A DNA stretch of 64,000 nt, taken from Klebsiella quasivariicola (GTDB taxonomy: Bacteria; Pseudomonadota; Gammaproteobacteria; Enterobacterales; Enterobacteriaceae). Position numbers and translations under genes: made by a program. The notes beneath the pieces were generated by a model, which was not told the DNA's origin, did no database searches, and saw only the letters and a list, made by a program, of their open reading frames with translations. Each line of letters begins with the position of its first letter. Positions within the stretch are counted from its first letter, which is position 1. The stretch spans positions 3,844,001 to 3,908,000 of the forward strand of contig NZ_CP022823.1 in the NCBI RefSeq assembly GCF_002269255.1, read 5' to 3'. Of the stretch, positions 24,588 through 32,828 are shown piece by piece.

Positions 24588-26319
24588 GGCCGTCATCGCC
24601 TTAAACGGCCTGAGCCGCCGTTTTCCCGGTATGGACCGGCCAGCGGTAGCGCCGCTGACCTGCACGATCCGCGCCGGCTACGTCACCGGGCTGGTGGGCC
24701 CCGACGGCGCAGGGAAAACCACCCTGATGCGAATGCTGGCCGGGTTGCTCAAGCCCGATGAGGGCAGCGCCAGCGTCATCGGCTTCGACCCGCTAAAAGA
24801 CGACAGCGCCCTGCACGCGGTGCTTGGCTATATGCCGCAGAAGTTCGGCCTGTATGAAGATCTGACGGTGATGGAAAACCTGACCCTGTACGCCGACCTG
24901 CGCAGCGTCACCGGCGAGGCGCGGAAGAAAATATTTGCCCGTCTGCTGGAGTTTACCGCCCTTGGGCCGTTCACCGACCGGCTGGCAGGCAAGCTTTCCG
25001 GCGGCATGAAACAAAAGCTGGGGCTCGCCTGTACCCTGGTGGGCGACCCGAAAGTACTGCTGCTTGATGAGCCTGGCGTCGGCGTCGACCCTATCTCCCG
25101 CCGCGAGCTGTGGCAGATGGTGCACGAGCTGGCCGGCGACGGCATGCTGATCCTGTGGAGTACCTCTTATCTCGATGAAGCCGAGCAGTGCCGCGATGTA
25201 CTGCTGATGAACGAAGGCAAACTACTCTACCAGGGAGAGCCGACGGCGCTGACGCAAACCATGGCCGGACGCAGTTTCCTTGTCTCCAGCTCGCAGGAGA
25301 ACAATCGCCGTCTGCTGCAGCGGGCGCTAAAGCTGCCGCAGGTTAGCGATGGCGTGATCCAGGGCAAGTCGGTGCGCCTGATCCTGAAAAAAGACGCCCC
25401 TATTGATGAGGTCCAGCAGCAGGCCGACATGCCGCCGCTGCAGGTGGCGGAGACGGCGCCGCGCTTTGAAGACGCGTTTATCGACCTGCTCGGCGGCGCC
25501 GGCACCGCCGAATCGCCGCTGGGAGCGATCATCCATCGCGTTGACGGCAGCAAAGACGAAACGGTGATTGAGGCGCAATCATTAACCAAAAAATTTGGTG
25601 ATTTCGCCGCCACCGACCATGTCGATTTCCAGGTCAAGCGCGGCGAAATCTTCGGCCTCCTCGGTCCCAACGGCGCCGGGAAATCCACCACCTTCAAAAT
25701 GATGTGCGGTCTGCTGGTGCCTACCTCCGGCAAAGCGCTGGTATTGGGGATGGATCTCAAGGTCAGCTCCGGCAAGGCGCGCCAGCATCTGGGCTATATG
25801 GCGCAAAAATTTTCGCTGTACGGCAACCTCAGCGTCGAGCAGAACCTGCGCTTTTTCTCCGGCGTCTATGGCCTGCGCGGCCGGGCGCAAAGTGAAAAAA
25901 TCGCCCGGATGAGCGATGCTTTTGGCCTGAAAAGTATCGCCCGCCACGCCGCCGACGAGCTGCCGCTCGGCTATAAACAGCGGCTGGCGCTGGCCTGCTC
26001 GCTGATGCACGAGCCCGATATTCTGTTTCTCGATGAGCCCACCTCCGGCGTCGACCCGCTTACCCGCCGCGAGTTCTGGCTGCATATCAACAGCATGGTC
26101 GATAAAGGGGTGACGGTGATGGTCACCACTCATTTTATGGATGAGGCGGAATACTGCGATCGCATCGGGCTGGTCTATCACGGCAAGCTTATCGCCAGCG
26201 GTACCCCGGATGCGCTGAAGGCGCAGGCGGCGGATGACAGCCAGACGGACCCGACCATGGAACAGGCGTTTATTACTCTGATTAACCGCTGGGATAAGGA
26301 GAATGACCATGAGCAGTAA
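24580..26319 (+). CDS. ybhF: ABC exporter ATPase YbhF (two ATP-binding domains)
   Basis: This 579-residue protein holds two ABC domains in one chain. The first has Walker A GPDGAGKTT, signature LSGGMKQK and Walker B VLLLDEPGVGVDP. The second, from about residue 325, has Walker A GPNGAGKST, a diverged signature LPLGYKQR and Walker B ILFLDEPTSGVDP. The asymmetry suggests one degenerate ATP site. With membrane subunits YbhS and YbhR it forms a drug or metabolite exporter; in E. coli it has been linked to tetracycline-type drugs and cation efflux. It overlaps ybhG and ybhS, so the operon is tightly coupled. Confidence 0.93.
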   Translation: MSEAVIALNGLSRRFPGMDRPAVAPLTCTIRAGYVTGLVGPDGAGKTTLMRMLAGLLKPDEGSASVIGFDPLKDDSALHAVLGYMPQKFGLYEDLTVMENLTLYADLRSVTGEARKKIFARLLEFTALGPFTDRLAGKLSGGMKQKLGLACTLVGDPKVLLLDEPGVGVDPISRRELWQMVHELAGDGMLILWSTSYLDEAEQCRDVLLMNEGKLLYQGEPTALTQTMAGRSFLVSSSQENNRRLLQRALKLPQVSDGVIQGKSVRLILKKDAPIDEVQQQADMPPLQVAETAPRFEDAFIDLLGGAGTAESPLGAIIHRVDGSKDETVIEAQSLTKKFGDFAATDHVDFQVKRGEIFGLLGPNGAGKSTTFKMMCGLLVPTSGKALVLGMDLKVSSGKARQHLGYMAQKFSLYGNLSVEQNLRFFSGVYGLRGRAQSEKIARMSDAFGLKSIARHAADELPLGYKQRLALACSLMHEPDILFLDEPTSGVDPLTRREFWLHINSMVDKGVTVMVTTHFMDEAEYCDRIGLVYHGKLIASGTPDALKAQAADDSQTDPTMEQAFITLINRWDKENDHEQ

Positions 26320-27442
26320 CCTCCTCTCCTGGCGACGGGTCCGCGCCCTGTGTATCAAAGAGACCCGGCAAATCGTCCGCGATCCCAGCAGCTGGCTGAT
26401 CGCAGTGGTGATCCCGCTATTGCTGCTGTTTATCTTCGGTTATGGCATCAACCTCGACTCCAGCAAACTGCGGGTCGGCGTATTGCTGGAGCAGCAGAGC
26501 GAAGAGGCGCTGGATTTCGTCCATACCATGACCGGCTCGCCCTATATTGACGCCACCGTCAGCGACAGCCGCAGGCAGCTGGTTGAGATGATGCAGGCCG
26601 GGCGCATTCGCGCCATGGTGGTCATTCCCGTCGATTTCGACCGCCAGATGGCCCGCGCCGGCGCCAGTGCGCCGATTCAGTTGATTACCGACGGCAGCGA
26701 GCCCAATACCGCGAACTTCGCCCAGGGCTATGTGGAAGGTATCTGGCAGATCTGGCAGCAGCAGCGGGCGGAAGACCGCGGTGAAACCTTTGAACCGCTG
26801 ATCGACGTGCAGATGCGCTACTGGTTTAATCCGGCCGCCATCAGCCAGTACTTTATTATCCCCGGCGCGGTGACCATCATTATGACCGTGGTCGGCGCCA
26901 TACTAACCTCGCTGGTGGTGGCCCGCGAGTGGGAACGCGGCACTATGGAAGCGCTGCTGTCGACGGAAATCACCCGCGCCGAGCTGCTGCTGTGCAAGCT
27001 CATCCCCTACTATTTCCTCGGCATGCTGGCGATGCTGCTCTGTATGCTGGTATCGGTATTTATTCTCGGCGTGCCCTATCGCGGCTCGCTGCTGATCCTG
27101 TTTGTCATCACCAGCTTGTTTTTGCTCAGCACCCTGGGCATGGGGCTGCTGATTTCAACGATAACCCGCAACCAGTTTAACGCCGCCCAGGTTGCGCTGA
27201 ACGCCGCCTTTTTACCGTCGATTATGCTGTCCGGGTTTATTTTCCAGATAGACAGTATGCCGGCGGTGATCCGCGCGGTGACCTACGTGATCCCGGCGCG
27301 CTATTTCGTCAGCACCCTGCAAAGCCTGTTTCTGGCGGGTAATATTCCGGTGGTGCTGCTGGTGAACGTGCTGTTTTTGATTGCGTCGGCGGTGATGTTT
27401 ATCGGTCTGACATGGTTGAAAACCAAGCGGCGTCTGGATTAG
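26309..27442 (+). CDS. ybhS: ABC exporter permease YbhS
   Basis: This 377-residue ABC-2 type permease has one N-terminal membrane helix (WLIAVVIPLLLLFIFGYGINL), a large extracytoplasmic domain (about residues 45-170) and five C-terminal helices. The family block AREWERGTMEALLSTEI is intact. The ATG at 26309 is chosen over 26303 because AAGGAG lies seven bases upstream and it gives the E. coli length. It overlaps the ybhF end by 11 bases and pairs with YbhR. Confidence 0.93.
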   Translation: MSSNLLSWRRVRALCIKETRQIVRDPSSWLIAVVIPLLLLFIFGYGINLDSSKLRVGVLLEQQSEEALDFVHTMTGSPYIDATVSDSRRQLVEMMQAGRIRAMVVIPVDFDRQMARAGASAPIQLITDGSEPNTANFAQGYVEGIWQIWQQQRAEDRGETFEPLIDVQMRYWFNPAAISQYFIIPGAVTIIMTVVGAILTSLVVAREWERGTMEALLSTEITRAELLLCKLIPYYFLGMLAMLLCMLVSVFILGVPYRGSLLILFVITSLFLLSTLGMGLLISTITRNQFNAAQVALNAAFLPSIMLSGFIFQIDSMPAVIRAVTYVIPARYFVSTLQSLFLAGNIPVVLLVNVLFLIASAVMFIGLTWLKTKRRLD

Positions 27443-27447
27443 GTTTT

Positions 27448-27473
27448 GCCCGGTGGCGCTGCGCTGACCGGGC
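27448..27473. repeat. REP-like palindrome between ybhS and ybhR
   Basis: GCCCGG and CCGGGC close an imperfect hairpin with the GGCGCTGCGCT core seen in other REP-like copies of this window. It lies in the ybhS-ybhR gap, where it may affect mRNA stability. Confidence 0.7.
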
Positions 27474-27518
27474 CTGCGGTAGGTTTCGGTCGCCCGGGTC
27501 CGACATGAGGAAGGTTCT

Positions 27519-28625
27519 ATGTTTCACCGTTTATGGACATTAATCCGCAAAGAGCTGCAGTCGCTGCTGCGCGAACCGCAGACGCGGGCGATTTTAATCA
27601 TGCCGGTACTGATTCAGGTGCTGCTGTTTCCCTTTGCCGCGACGCTGGAGGTGACCAACGCCACCATCGCCATCTACAACGAAGACAGCGGCCGCCACGC
27701 GGTAGAGCTGACCCAACGCTTCGCCCGCGCCAAAGCTTTTACCCATGTCCTGTTGCTGAAAAGCCCTCAGGCGATCCAGCCGACCATCGACGAGCAAAAA
27801 GCCCTGCTGGTGGTGCGCTTTCCGGCCGATTTTTCGCGCAACCTCGACAACTATCAAACCGCCCCGCTGCAGCTGCTGCTCGACGGGCGCAACTCTAACA
27901 GCGCGCAAATCGCCGCCAACTACCTGCAGCAGATCGTGAAAGACTATCAGCAGGAACTGCTCGAGGGGAAAGCGAAGCCGAATAACAGCGAACTGGTGGT
28001 ACGCAACTGGTATAACCCGAATCTCGACTATAAATGGTTCGTGGTGCCATCGCTTATCGCCATGATCACCACCATCGGGGTGATGATCGTCACCTCGCTG
28101 TCGGTGGCCCGTGAGCGCGAACAGGGAACCCTCGACCAGCTGCTGGTCTCTCCCCTTGCCACCTGGCAAATCTTCGTCGGTAAAGCGGTGCCAGCGCTGA
28201 TTGTCGCCACCCTGCAGGCGACTATCGTGCTGGCGATCGGGATCTGGGCCTATCAGATCCCGTTTGCCGGCTCGCTGCTGCTGTTTTACTTCACAATGGT
28301 AATTTATGGCTTATCGCTGGTGGGCTTTGGCTTATTGATTTCGTCGCTGTGCGCCACGCAGCAGCAGGCGTTTATCGGCGTGTTCGTCTTTATGATGCCG
28401 GCGATCCTGCTCTCCGGCTACGTCTCGCCGGTAGAAAACATGCCGCAGTGGCTGCAGGATGTCACCTGGATCAACCCGATCCGCCACTTTACCGATATCA
28501 CCAAGCAAATTTATCTGAAGGATGCGAGTCTGAAGATAGTGTGGGGAAGTTTGTGGCCGCTACTGGTCATAGCGGCCACCACCGGCTCAGCGGCGTATGC
28601 GATGTTCCGAAGAAAGATTGCCTAG
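27519..28625 (+). CDS. ybhR: ABC exporter permease YbhR
   Basis: This 368-residue ABC-2 permease is a homologue of YbhS, with the same layout: N-terminal helix (ILIMPVLIQVLLFPFAATLEV), external domain and five C-terminal helices. The family motif AREREQGTLDQLLVSPLATWQIF is present. A ribosome site (GAGGAAGG) precedes the ATG. It completes the cecR-ybhGFSR operon. Its last 39 bases overlap the 3' end of ybhQ on the opposite strand. Confidence 0.93.
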   Translation: MFHRLWTLIRKELQSLLREPQTRAILIMPVLIQVLLFPFAATLEVTNATIAIYNEDSGRHAVELTQRFARAKAFTHVLLLKSPQAIQPTIDEQKALLVVRFPADFSRNLDNYQTAPLQLLLDGRNSNSAQIAANYLQQIVKDYQQELLEGKAKPNNSELVVRNWYNPNLDYKWFVVPSLIAMITTIGVMIVTSLSVAREREQGTLDQLLVSPLATWQIFVGKAVPALIVATLQATIVLAIGIWAYQIPFAGSLLLFYFTMVIYGLSLVGFGLLISSLCATQQQAFIGVFVFMMPAILLSGYVSPVENMPQWLQDVTWINPIRHFTDITKQIYLKDASLKIVWGSLWPLLVIAATTGSAAYAMFRRKIA

Positions 28626-28997
28626 TTTTTTATCTTTCGCCAGCAGCGAGACCACCGCCGGGCCTGCCAGTATCACCAGCCCGGCGAGGGCCAGCAGCAG
28701 GTTATTGTGCAGCACGCGCGACAGCAGCCACAGCGCTATCATGGCGGCGCCAAAGTACCAGGTCGTGGTGAGCTCCTCAAGGAAGTCTCCCACGTCGCGC
28801 CAGCGCGCCTCATGGTGACGCTGCAAAAACAGCATCGCCAGCAGCGTGACGCTATAGAGGACGCACAGTCCCAATCCGACGCGCACCAGCGCGCCGCTCA
28901 TCCAACCCATCACCAGTACTGCCACGACCAGTAGATGCAACATAATCTGCCAGCAACTAAGACCTGTTGCGACGCGTACACGTTGTTGCCACTTCAT
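28587..28997 (-). CDS. ybhQ: Inner membrane protein YbhQ
   Basis: This 136-residue protein has four predicted membrane helices (about 17-35, 38-56, 83-98 and 101-118) and a basic tail ending HRIRR. It matches YbhQ of E. coli in length and pattern; function is unknown. It is transcribed toward ybhR and shares 39 bp of 3' coding sequence with it, so both C-termini are constrained. Confidence 0.85.
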   Translation of the reverse strand: MKWQQRVRVATGLSCWQIMLHLLVVAVLVMGWMSGALVRVGLGLCVLYSVTLLAMLFLQRHHEARWRDVGDFLEELTTTWYFGAAMIALWLLSRVLHNNLLLALAGLVILAGPAVVSLLAKDKKLGNLSSEHRIRR

Positions 28998-29128
28998 GGC
29001 TTCTCTCCTGAAGGATTTTTCTCTGTTACTCAGAGTACCGCACTTTACGGAAAATTCCGTATCACCGCATCTTTTTGTGACGTCTACTACACTATTTTAT
29101 TCAGGAAAGTGACATTTACTGGAGAATT

Positions 29129-29890
29129 ATGGCTGAGCCAACGTCGGGATTTTCGTTGAACGTGCTGACAATTAACACCCATAAAGGCTTTACGGCGTTT
29201 AATCGGCGTTTTATCTTGCCCGAACTACGCGACGCCGTGCGCAGCGTCAGCGCTGACATTGTTTGCCTGCAGGAAGTGATGGGCGCTCACGAAGTTCACC
29301 CGCTGCACATCGAGAACTGGCCAGATACCACCCATTATGAATTTCTCGCCGACACCATGTGGAGCGATTACGCCTACGGGCGCAACGCGGTCTATCCGGA
29401 AGGCCACCACGGCAATGCCGTACTGTCGCGCTTTCCCATTGAATACTATGAAAATCGCGATATCTCGGTCGGCAACGGTGAGAAACGCGGTCTGCTGTAC
29501 TGCCGCATCGTGCCGCCAGAAAGCGGCGTGACGATCCATGTTATCTGCGTTCATCTGGGCTTACGCGCCGACCAACGGCAGGCGCAGTTGACCATGCTGG
29601 CGGAGTGGGTCAATACCCTGCCCGCCGGTGAGCCGGTGGTGGTGGCCGGGGATTTTAACGACTGGCGTCAGCAGGCGAATCAGCTGTTAAAAGCGCAAGC
29701 CGGGCTGGAAGAGATCTTTACCCGCGCCCGCGGGCGACCAGCGCGCACATTCCCGGTCAGTTTTCCGCTGCTGCGCCTTGACCGCATTTACGTCAAGAAC
29801 GCCCATGCCAGCCAACCGAAGGCGCTGGCGCTCAAACAATGGCGGCATCTGTCCGATCATGCCCCCCTTAGCGTGGAGATACATTTGTGA
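29129..29890 (+). CDS. ybhP: Endonuclease/exonuclease/phosphatase-fold protein YbhP
   Basis: This 253-residue protein has the Mg-dependent endonuclease/exonuclease/phosphatase fold. Motifs are LTINTHKGF, DIVCLQEVMG, GNAVLSRFPI, the VAGDFNDWR block and the C-terminal SDHAPLSVEI with the catalytic Asp-His. The substrate is unknown; other family members cleave DNA, RNA, phosphoinositides or sphingomyelin. Its stop overlaps the clsB GTG start by four bases, and the coupling to a cardiolipin synthase suggests a lipid phosphodiester substrate, which is inference only. Confidence 0.9.
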   Translation: MAEPTSGFSLNVLTINTHKGFTAFNRRFILPELRDAVRSVSADIVCLQEVMGAHEVHPLHIENWPDTTHYEFLADTMWSDYAYGRNAVYPEGHHGNAVLSRFPIEYYENRDISVGNGEKRGLLYCRIVPPESGVTIHVICVHLGLRADQRQAQLTMLAEWVNTLPAGEPVVVAGDFNDWRQQANQLLKAQAGLEEIFTRARGRPARTFPVSFPLLRLDRIYVKNAHASQPKALALKQWRHLSDHAPLSVEIHL

Positions 29891-31131
29891 AATGTCGTTG
29901 GCAGGAAGGCAACCGCATTACGCTACTGGAGAACGGCGACCAGTACTATCCGGCGCTGTTTGCAGCCATCGGCCGCGCCAGTCGTCGGGTGATCCTCGAA
30001 TCCTTTATCTGGTTTGAAGATGAGGTCGGTCGGCGGCTACACGCGGTCCTGCTGAAGGCCGCCCGCCGCGGCATCCAGGTGGAGGTTTTGCTCGACGGCT
30101 ACGGCTCACCGGATCTCAGCGATGAGTTTGTCGGCGAACTCACTGCCGCCGGGGTAATTTTTCGCTACTACGATCCGGGTCCTAAGCTGCTGGGGATGCG
30201 CACCAATCTGTTCCGCCGTATGCACCGTAAAATCGTGGTGATCGACGACACCACCGCCTTTGTCGGCGGCATTAACTACTCCGCCGAGCATATGAGCGAC
30301 TACGGCCCCGAGTCAAAGCAGGATTACGCGGTGCAGGTCGAGGGACCGGTGGTGCTCGACATCCTGCAGTTCGAACTGGAAAATCTGCCCACTAGTGAAC
30401 ACACCCGCCGCTGGTGGCGCCGCCGCCGTCACCAGCCGGAGATCAACCAGACGCCCGGCGAGGCGCAGGCGCTGTTTGTCTGGCGCGACAATCAGGATCA
30501 CCGGGACGATATTGAACGCCACTATCTGAAGATGCTGACCAGCGCCCGCCGGGAGGTGATCATTGCCAATGCTTATTTCTTTCCTGGCTATCGCCTGCTG
30601 CATGCGATGCGCAATGCCGCGCGGCGCGGCGTGCGGGTCAAGCTGATCGTCCAGGGCGAGCCGGATATTCCGATTGTGAAGTTTGGCGCCCACCTGCTCT
30701 ATCACTACCTCGTTAAGGGCGGAGTGCAGATCTACGAGTATCGCCGCCGTCCACTGCATGGCAAGGTCGCCCTCGCAGACGATCACTGGGCCACCGTCGG
30801 GTCGAGCAACCTGGATCCATTGAGCCTGTCACTGAATCTGGAAGCCAATCTGATCATCCACGATCGGGTGTTTAACCAGACGCTGCGCGATAACCTCAAC
30901 GGGCTTATCGCCAGGGATTGCCAGCGCATCGATAAATCCATGCTGCCGAAACGCAGCTGGTGGCGGCTGGGCGTCAGCGTGATGGCCTTCCACTTTCTGC
31001 GCCACTTCCCGGCGTGGGTCGGCTGGCTGCCGGCCCATACCCCGCGCCTGGCGAGGGTTAGCCCGCCGGTGCAACCGGAAATTGAAACCCAGGATCGCGT
31101 CGAATCACAAACCAGGGATAATCCGCTATGA
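29887..31131 (+). CDS. clsB: Cardiolipin synthase B
   Basis: This 414-residue phospholipase D superfamily enzyme carries two HKD motifs, HRKIVVIDDTTAFVGGINYS (near residue 113) and HGKVALADDHWATVGSSNLDP (near residue 290). ClsB makes cardiolipin by phosphatidyl transfer and can also make phosphatidylglycerol. A C-terminal amphipathic or membrane-associated stretch (MAFHFLRHFPAWVGWLP) follows. It starts at GTG, overlapping ybhP, and ends overlapping ybhN, matching the E. coli ybhPON arrangement. Confidence 0.95.
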   Translation: MKCRWQEGNRITLLENGDQYYPALFAAIGRASRRVILESFIWFEDEVGRRLHAVLLKAARRGIQVEVLLDGYGSPDLSDEFVGELTAAGVIFRYYDPGPKLLGMRTNLFRRMHRKIVVIDDTTAFVGGINYSAEHMSDYGPESKQDYAVQVEGPVVLDILQFELENLPTSEHTRRWWRRRRHQPEINQTPGEAQALFVWRDNQDHRDDIERHYLKMLTSARREVIIANAYFFPGYRLLHAMRNAARRGVRVKLIVQGEPDIPIVKFGAHLLYHYLVKGGVQIYEYRRRPLHGKVALADDHWATVGSSNLDPLSLSLNLEANLIIHDRVFNQTLRDNLNGLIARDCQRIDKSMLPKRSWWRLGVSVMAFHFLRHFPAWVGWLPAHTPRLARVSPPVQPEIETQDRVESQTRDNPL

Positions 31132-32093
31132 GCAAATCGCATCCCCGCTGGCGGTTGGCGAAAAGAGTATTGACCGGGCTCTTTTTTATCGCCGTCATCG
31201 TCCTGCTGGTGATTTACGCGCAGAAAGTCGACTGGCAGGACGTGTGGAAGGTGATCCGCGGCTACGACCGGCTGGCGCTGGGCAGCGCCATTGCGCTGGT
31301 TATCGTCAGCTATCTGATCTATGGCTGCTACGATCTGCTTGGCCGCGCCTATTGCGGGCACAAGCTGGCGAAACGCCAGGTGATGCTGGTGTCGTTTATC
31401 TGTTATGCCTTTAACCTGACGCTCAGCACCTGGGTCGGCGGGATCGGTATGCGCTACCGGCTGTACTCGCGGCTGGGGCTGAACGGCAGCACCATTACGC
31501 GTATTTTTTCCTTAAGCATTACCACCAACTGGCTGGGCTATATCCTGCTCGGTGGCGTGATATTCACGGCGGATCTGGTGAAGCTGCCGCCGCACTGGTA
31601 CATCAGCCAAACCACTCTGCGCATTATCGGTGGGGTGATGTTGGTTCTCACGCTTTGCTATCTGTTCGGCTGCGCGTTCGCCAAACGCCGTCACCTGACG
31701 ATTAAAGGCCAGCGGCTGGTGCTGCCCTCCTGGCGCTTCGCGCTGCTGCAGATGGGACTCTCTGCGGCAAACTGGATGGCGATGGGGGCGATAATCTGGC
31801 TGCTGTTGGGCAGCGAGATTAACTATTTTCTGGTATTAGGGGTGCTGCTGGTCAGCAGTATCGCCGGGGTGATTATCCACATTCCGGCCGGGATCGGCGT
31901 GCTGGAGGCGGTATTTATCGCCATGCTCTCCGGGGAAGAGATTACGAAGGGCGCGATCATTGCCGCTCTGCTCGCCTGGCGCGCACTCTATTATTTCCTG
32001 CCGCTGCTGCTGGCGACGGTGGCTTATCTGCTGCTGGAGAGCCGGGCGAAAAAGCTGCGGCAGAAGAACGAACGCAAGCTGGCCCGCGAGTAA
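31128..32093 (+). CDS. ybhN: UPF0104/LPG_synthase-like membrane protein YbhN
   Basis: This 321-residue inner-membrane protein has about eight predicted helices and belongs to the same superfamily as the lysyl-phosphatidylglycerol synthase membrane domain. Conserved pieces are YAFNLTLSTWVGGIGMRYRLYSRLG and the IPAGIGVLEAVFIAML block. It ends in a basic tail. Function is not established; its coupling to clsB (ATGA overlap) points to phospholipid handling. The repeat array begins directly after its stop codon. Confidence 0.9.
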   Translation: MSKSHPRWRLAKRVLTGLFFIAVIVLLVIYAQKVDWQDVWKVIRGYDRLALGSAIALVIVSYLIYGCYDLLGRAYCGHKLAKRQVMLVSFICYAFNLTLSTWVGGIGMRYRLYSRLGLNGSTITRIFSLSITTNWLGYILLGGVIFTADLVKLPPHWYISQTTLRIIGGVMLVLTLCYLFGCAFAKRRHLTIKGQRLVLPSWRFALLQMGLSAANWMAMGAIIWLLLGSEINYFLVLGVLLVSSIAGVIIHIPAGIGVLEAVFIAMLSGEEITKGAIIAALLAWRALYYFLPLLLATVAYLLLESRAKKLRQKNERKLARE

Positions 32094-32325
32094 AACGACC
32101 AGGTCACGCTGCGCTTGCACGGCCTAAACGCCAGCCGGATGATTCCCTCTCCCTCCGGGAGAGGGCCAGGATGAGGGAAAGCACTGCAGTGTGGTTGTTT
32201 ATGTTATCAGTGGCTTCAGCGTAGTTTGCGCTCCCGGTTAGTCTTCTGCGTTATATCTCTTACGGCGCAGGGAGCGCACAGGGGGCGGCCAGTCGCCGCC
32301 GCCCCCTGTACCCCCGGGCTCCGGC

Positions 32326-32330
32326 CAGCA
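32326..32330. other. Site in repeat unit 1 lacking the 150-bp module
   Basis: Unit 1 reads GGCCAGCACCGGCAG across this point. The other units have exactly 150 extra bases here, bounded on each side by CAGCA, so this is either the empty site or a deletion scar. Confidence 0.85.
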
Positions 32331-32673
32331 CCGGCAGTTTCAGCAAGAAAGGTGAATAAATTAACGGCAGACCGCACAAACCGTAGGCCGGGCAAGGCGC
32401 CAGCCGCCGCCCGGCAACATCACGGGTACCGTGCCTGAAATCTCGCCCGGCGGCGCTGCGCTTGCACGGGCCTAAACGCCAGCCGGATGATTCCTTCTCC
32501 CTCCGGGAGAGGGACAGGGTGAGGGAAAGCACTGCAGTGTGGTTATTTATGTTATCTGTGGCTTCAGCGTAGTTTGCGCTCCCGGTTAGTCTTCTGCGTT
32601 ATGTCTCTTACGGCGCAGGGAGCGCACAGGGGGCGGCCAGTCGCCGCCGCCCCCTGTACCCCCGGGCTCCGGC

Positions 32674-32828
32674 CAGCAACATCGCCGCTACGCGGTCCCT
32701 TCGACTTATCCCTGAAAGCTTCGGGTCGGGCCGAGGCAGCGTCCGTGCAAAACACGGCCCTCAGCCCGCATCCATGCGGGCTGCCCCGGCCTTCCGGGAA
32801 CGTCTCAGCGATGTTGAGGCCGTCAGCA
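32674..32828. repeat. Multi-hairpin module in repeat unit 2
   Basis: The module is flanked by CAGCA repeats (32674-32678 and 32824-32828). It contains CCGC-TAC-GCGG, CCGTG-CAAAA-CACGG and GCCCGCAT-CC-ATGCGGGC hairpins, enclosed by a long-range pair AACATCG ... CGATGTT. Copies recur at 33170-33324, 33666-33820 and 34162-34316. Confidence 0.85.
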
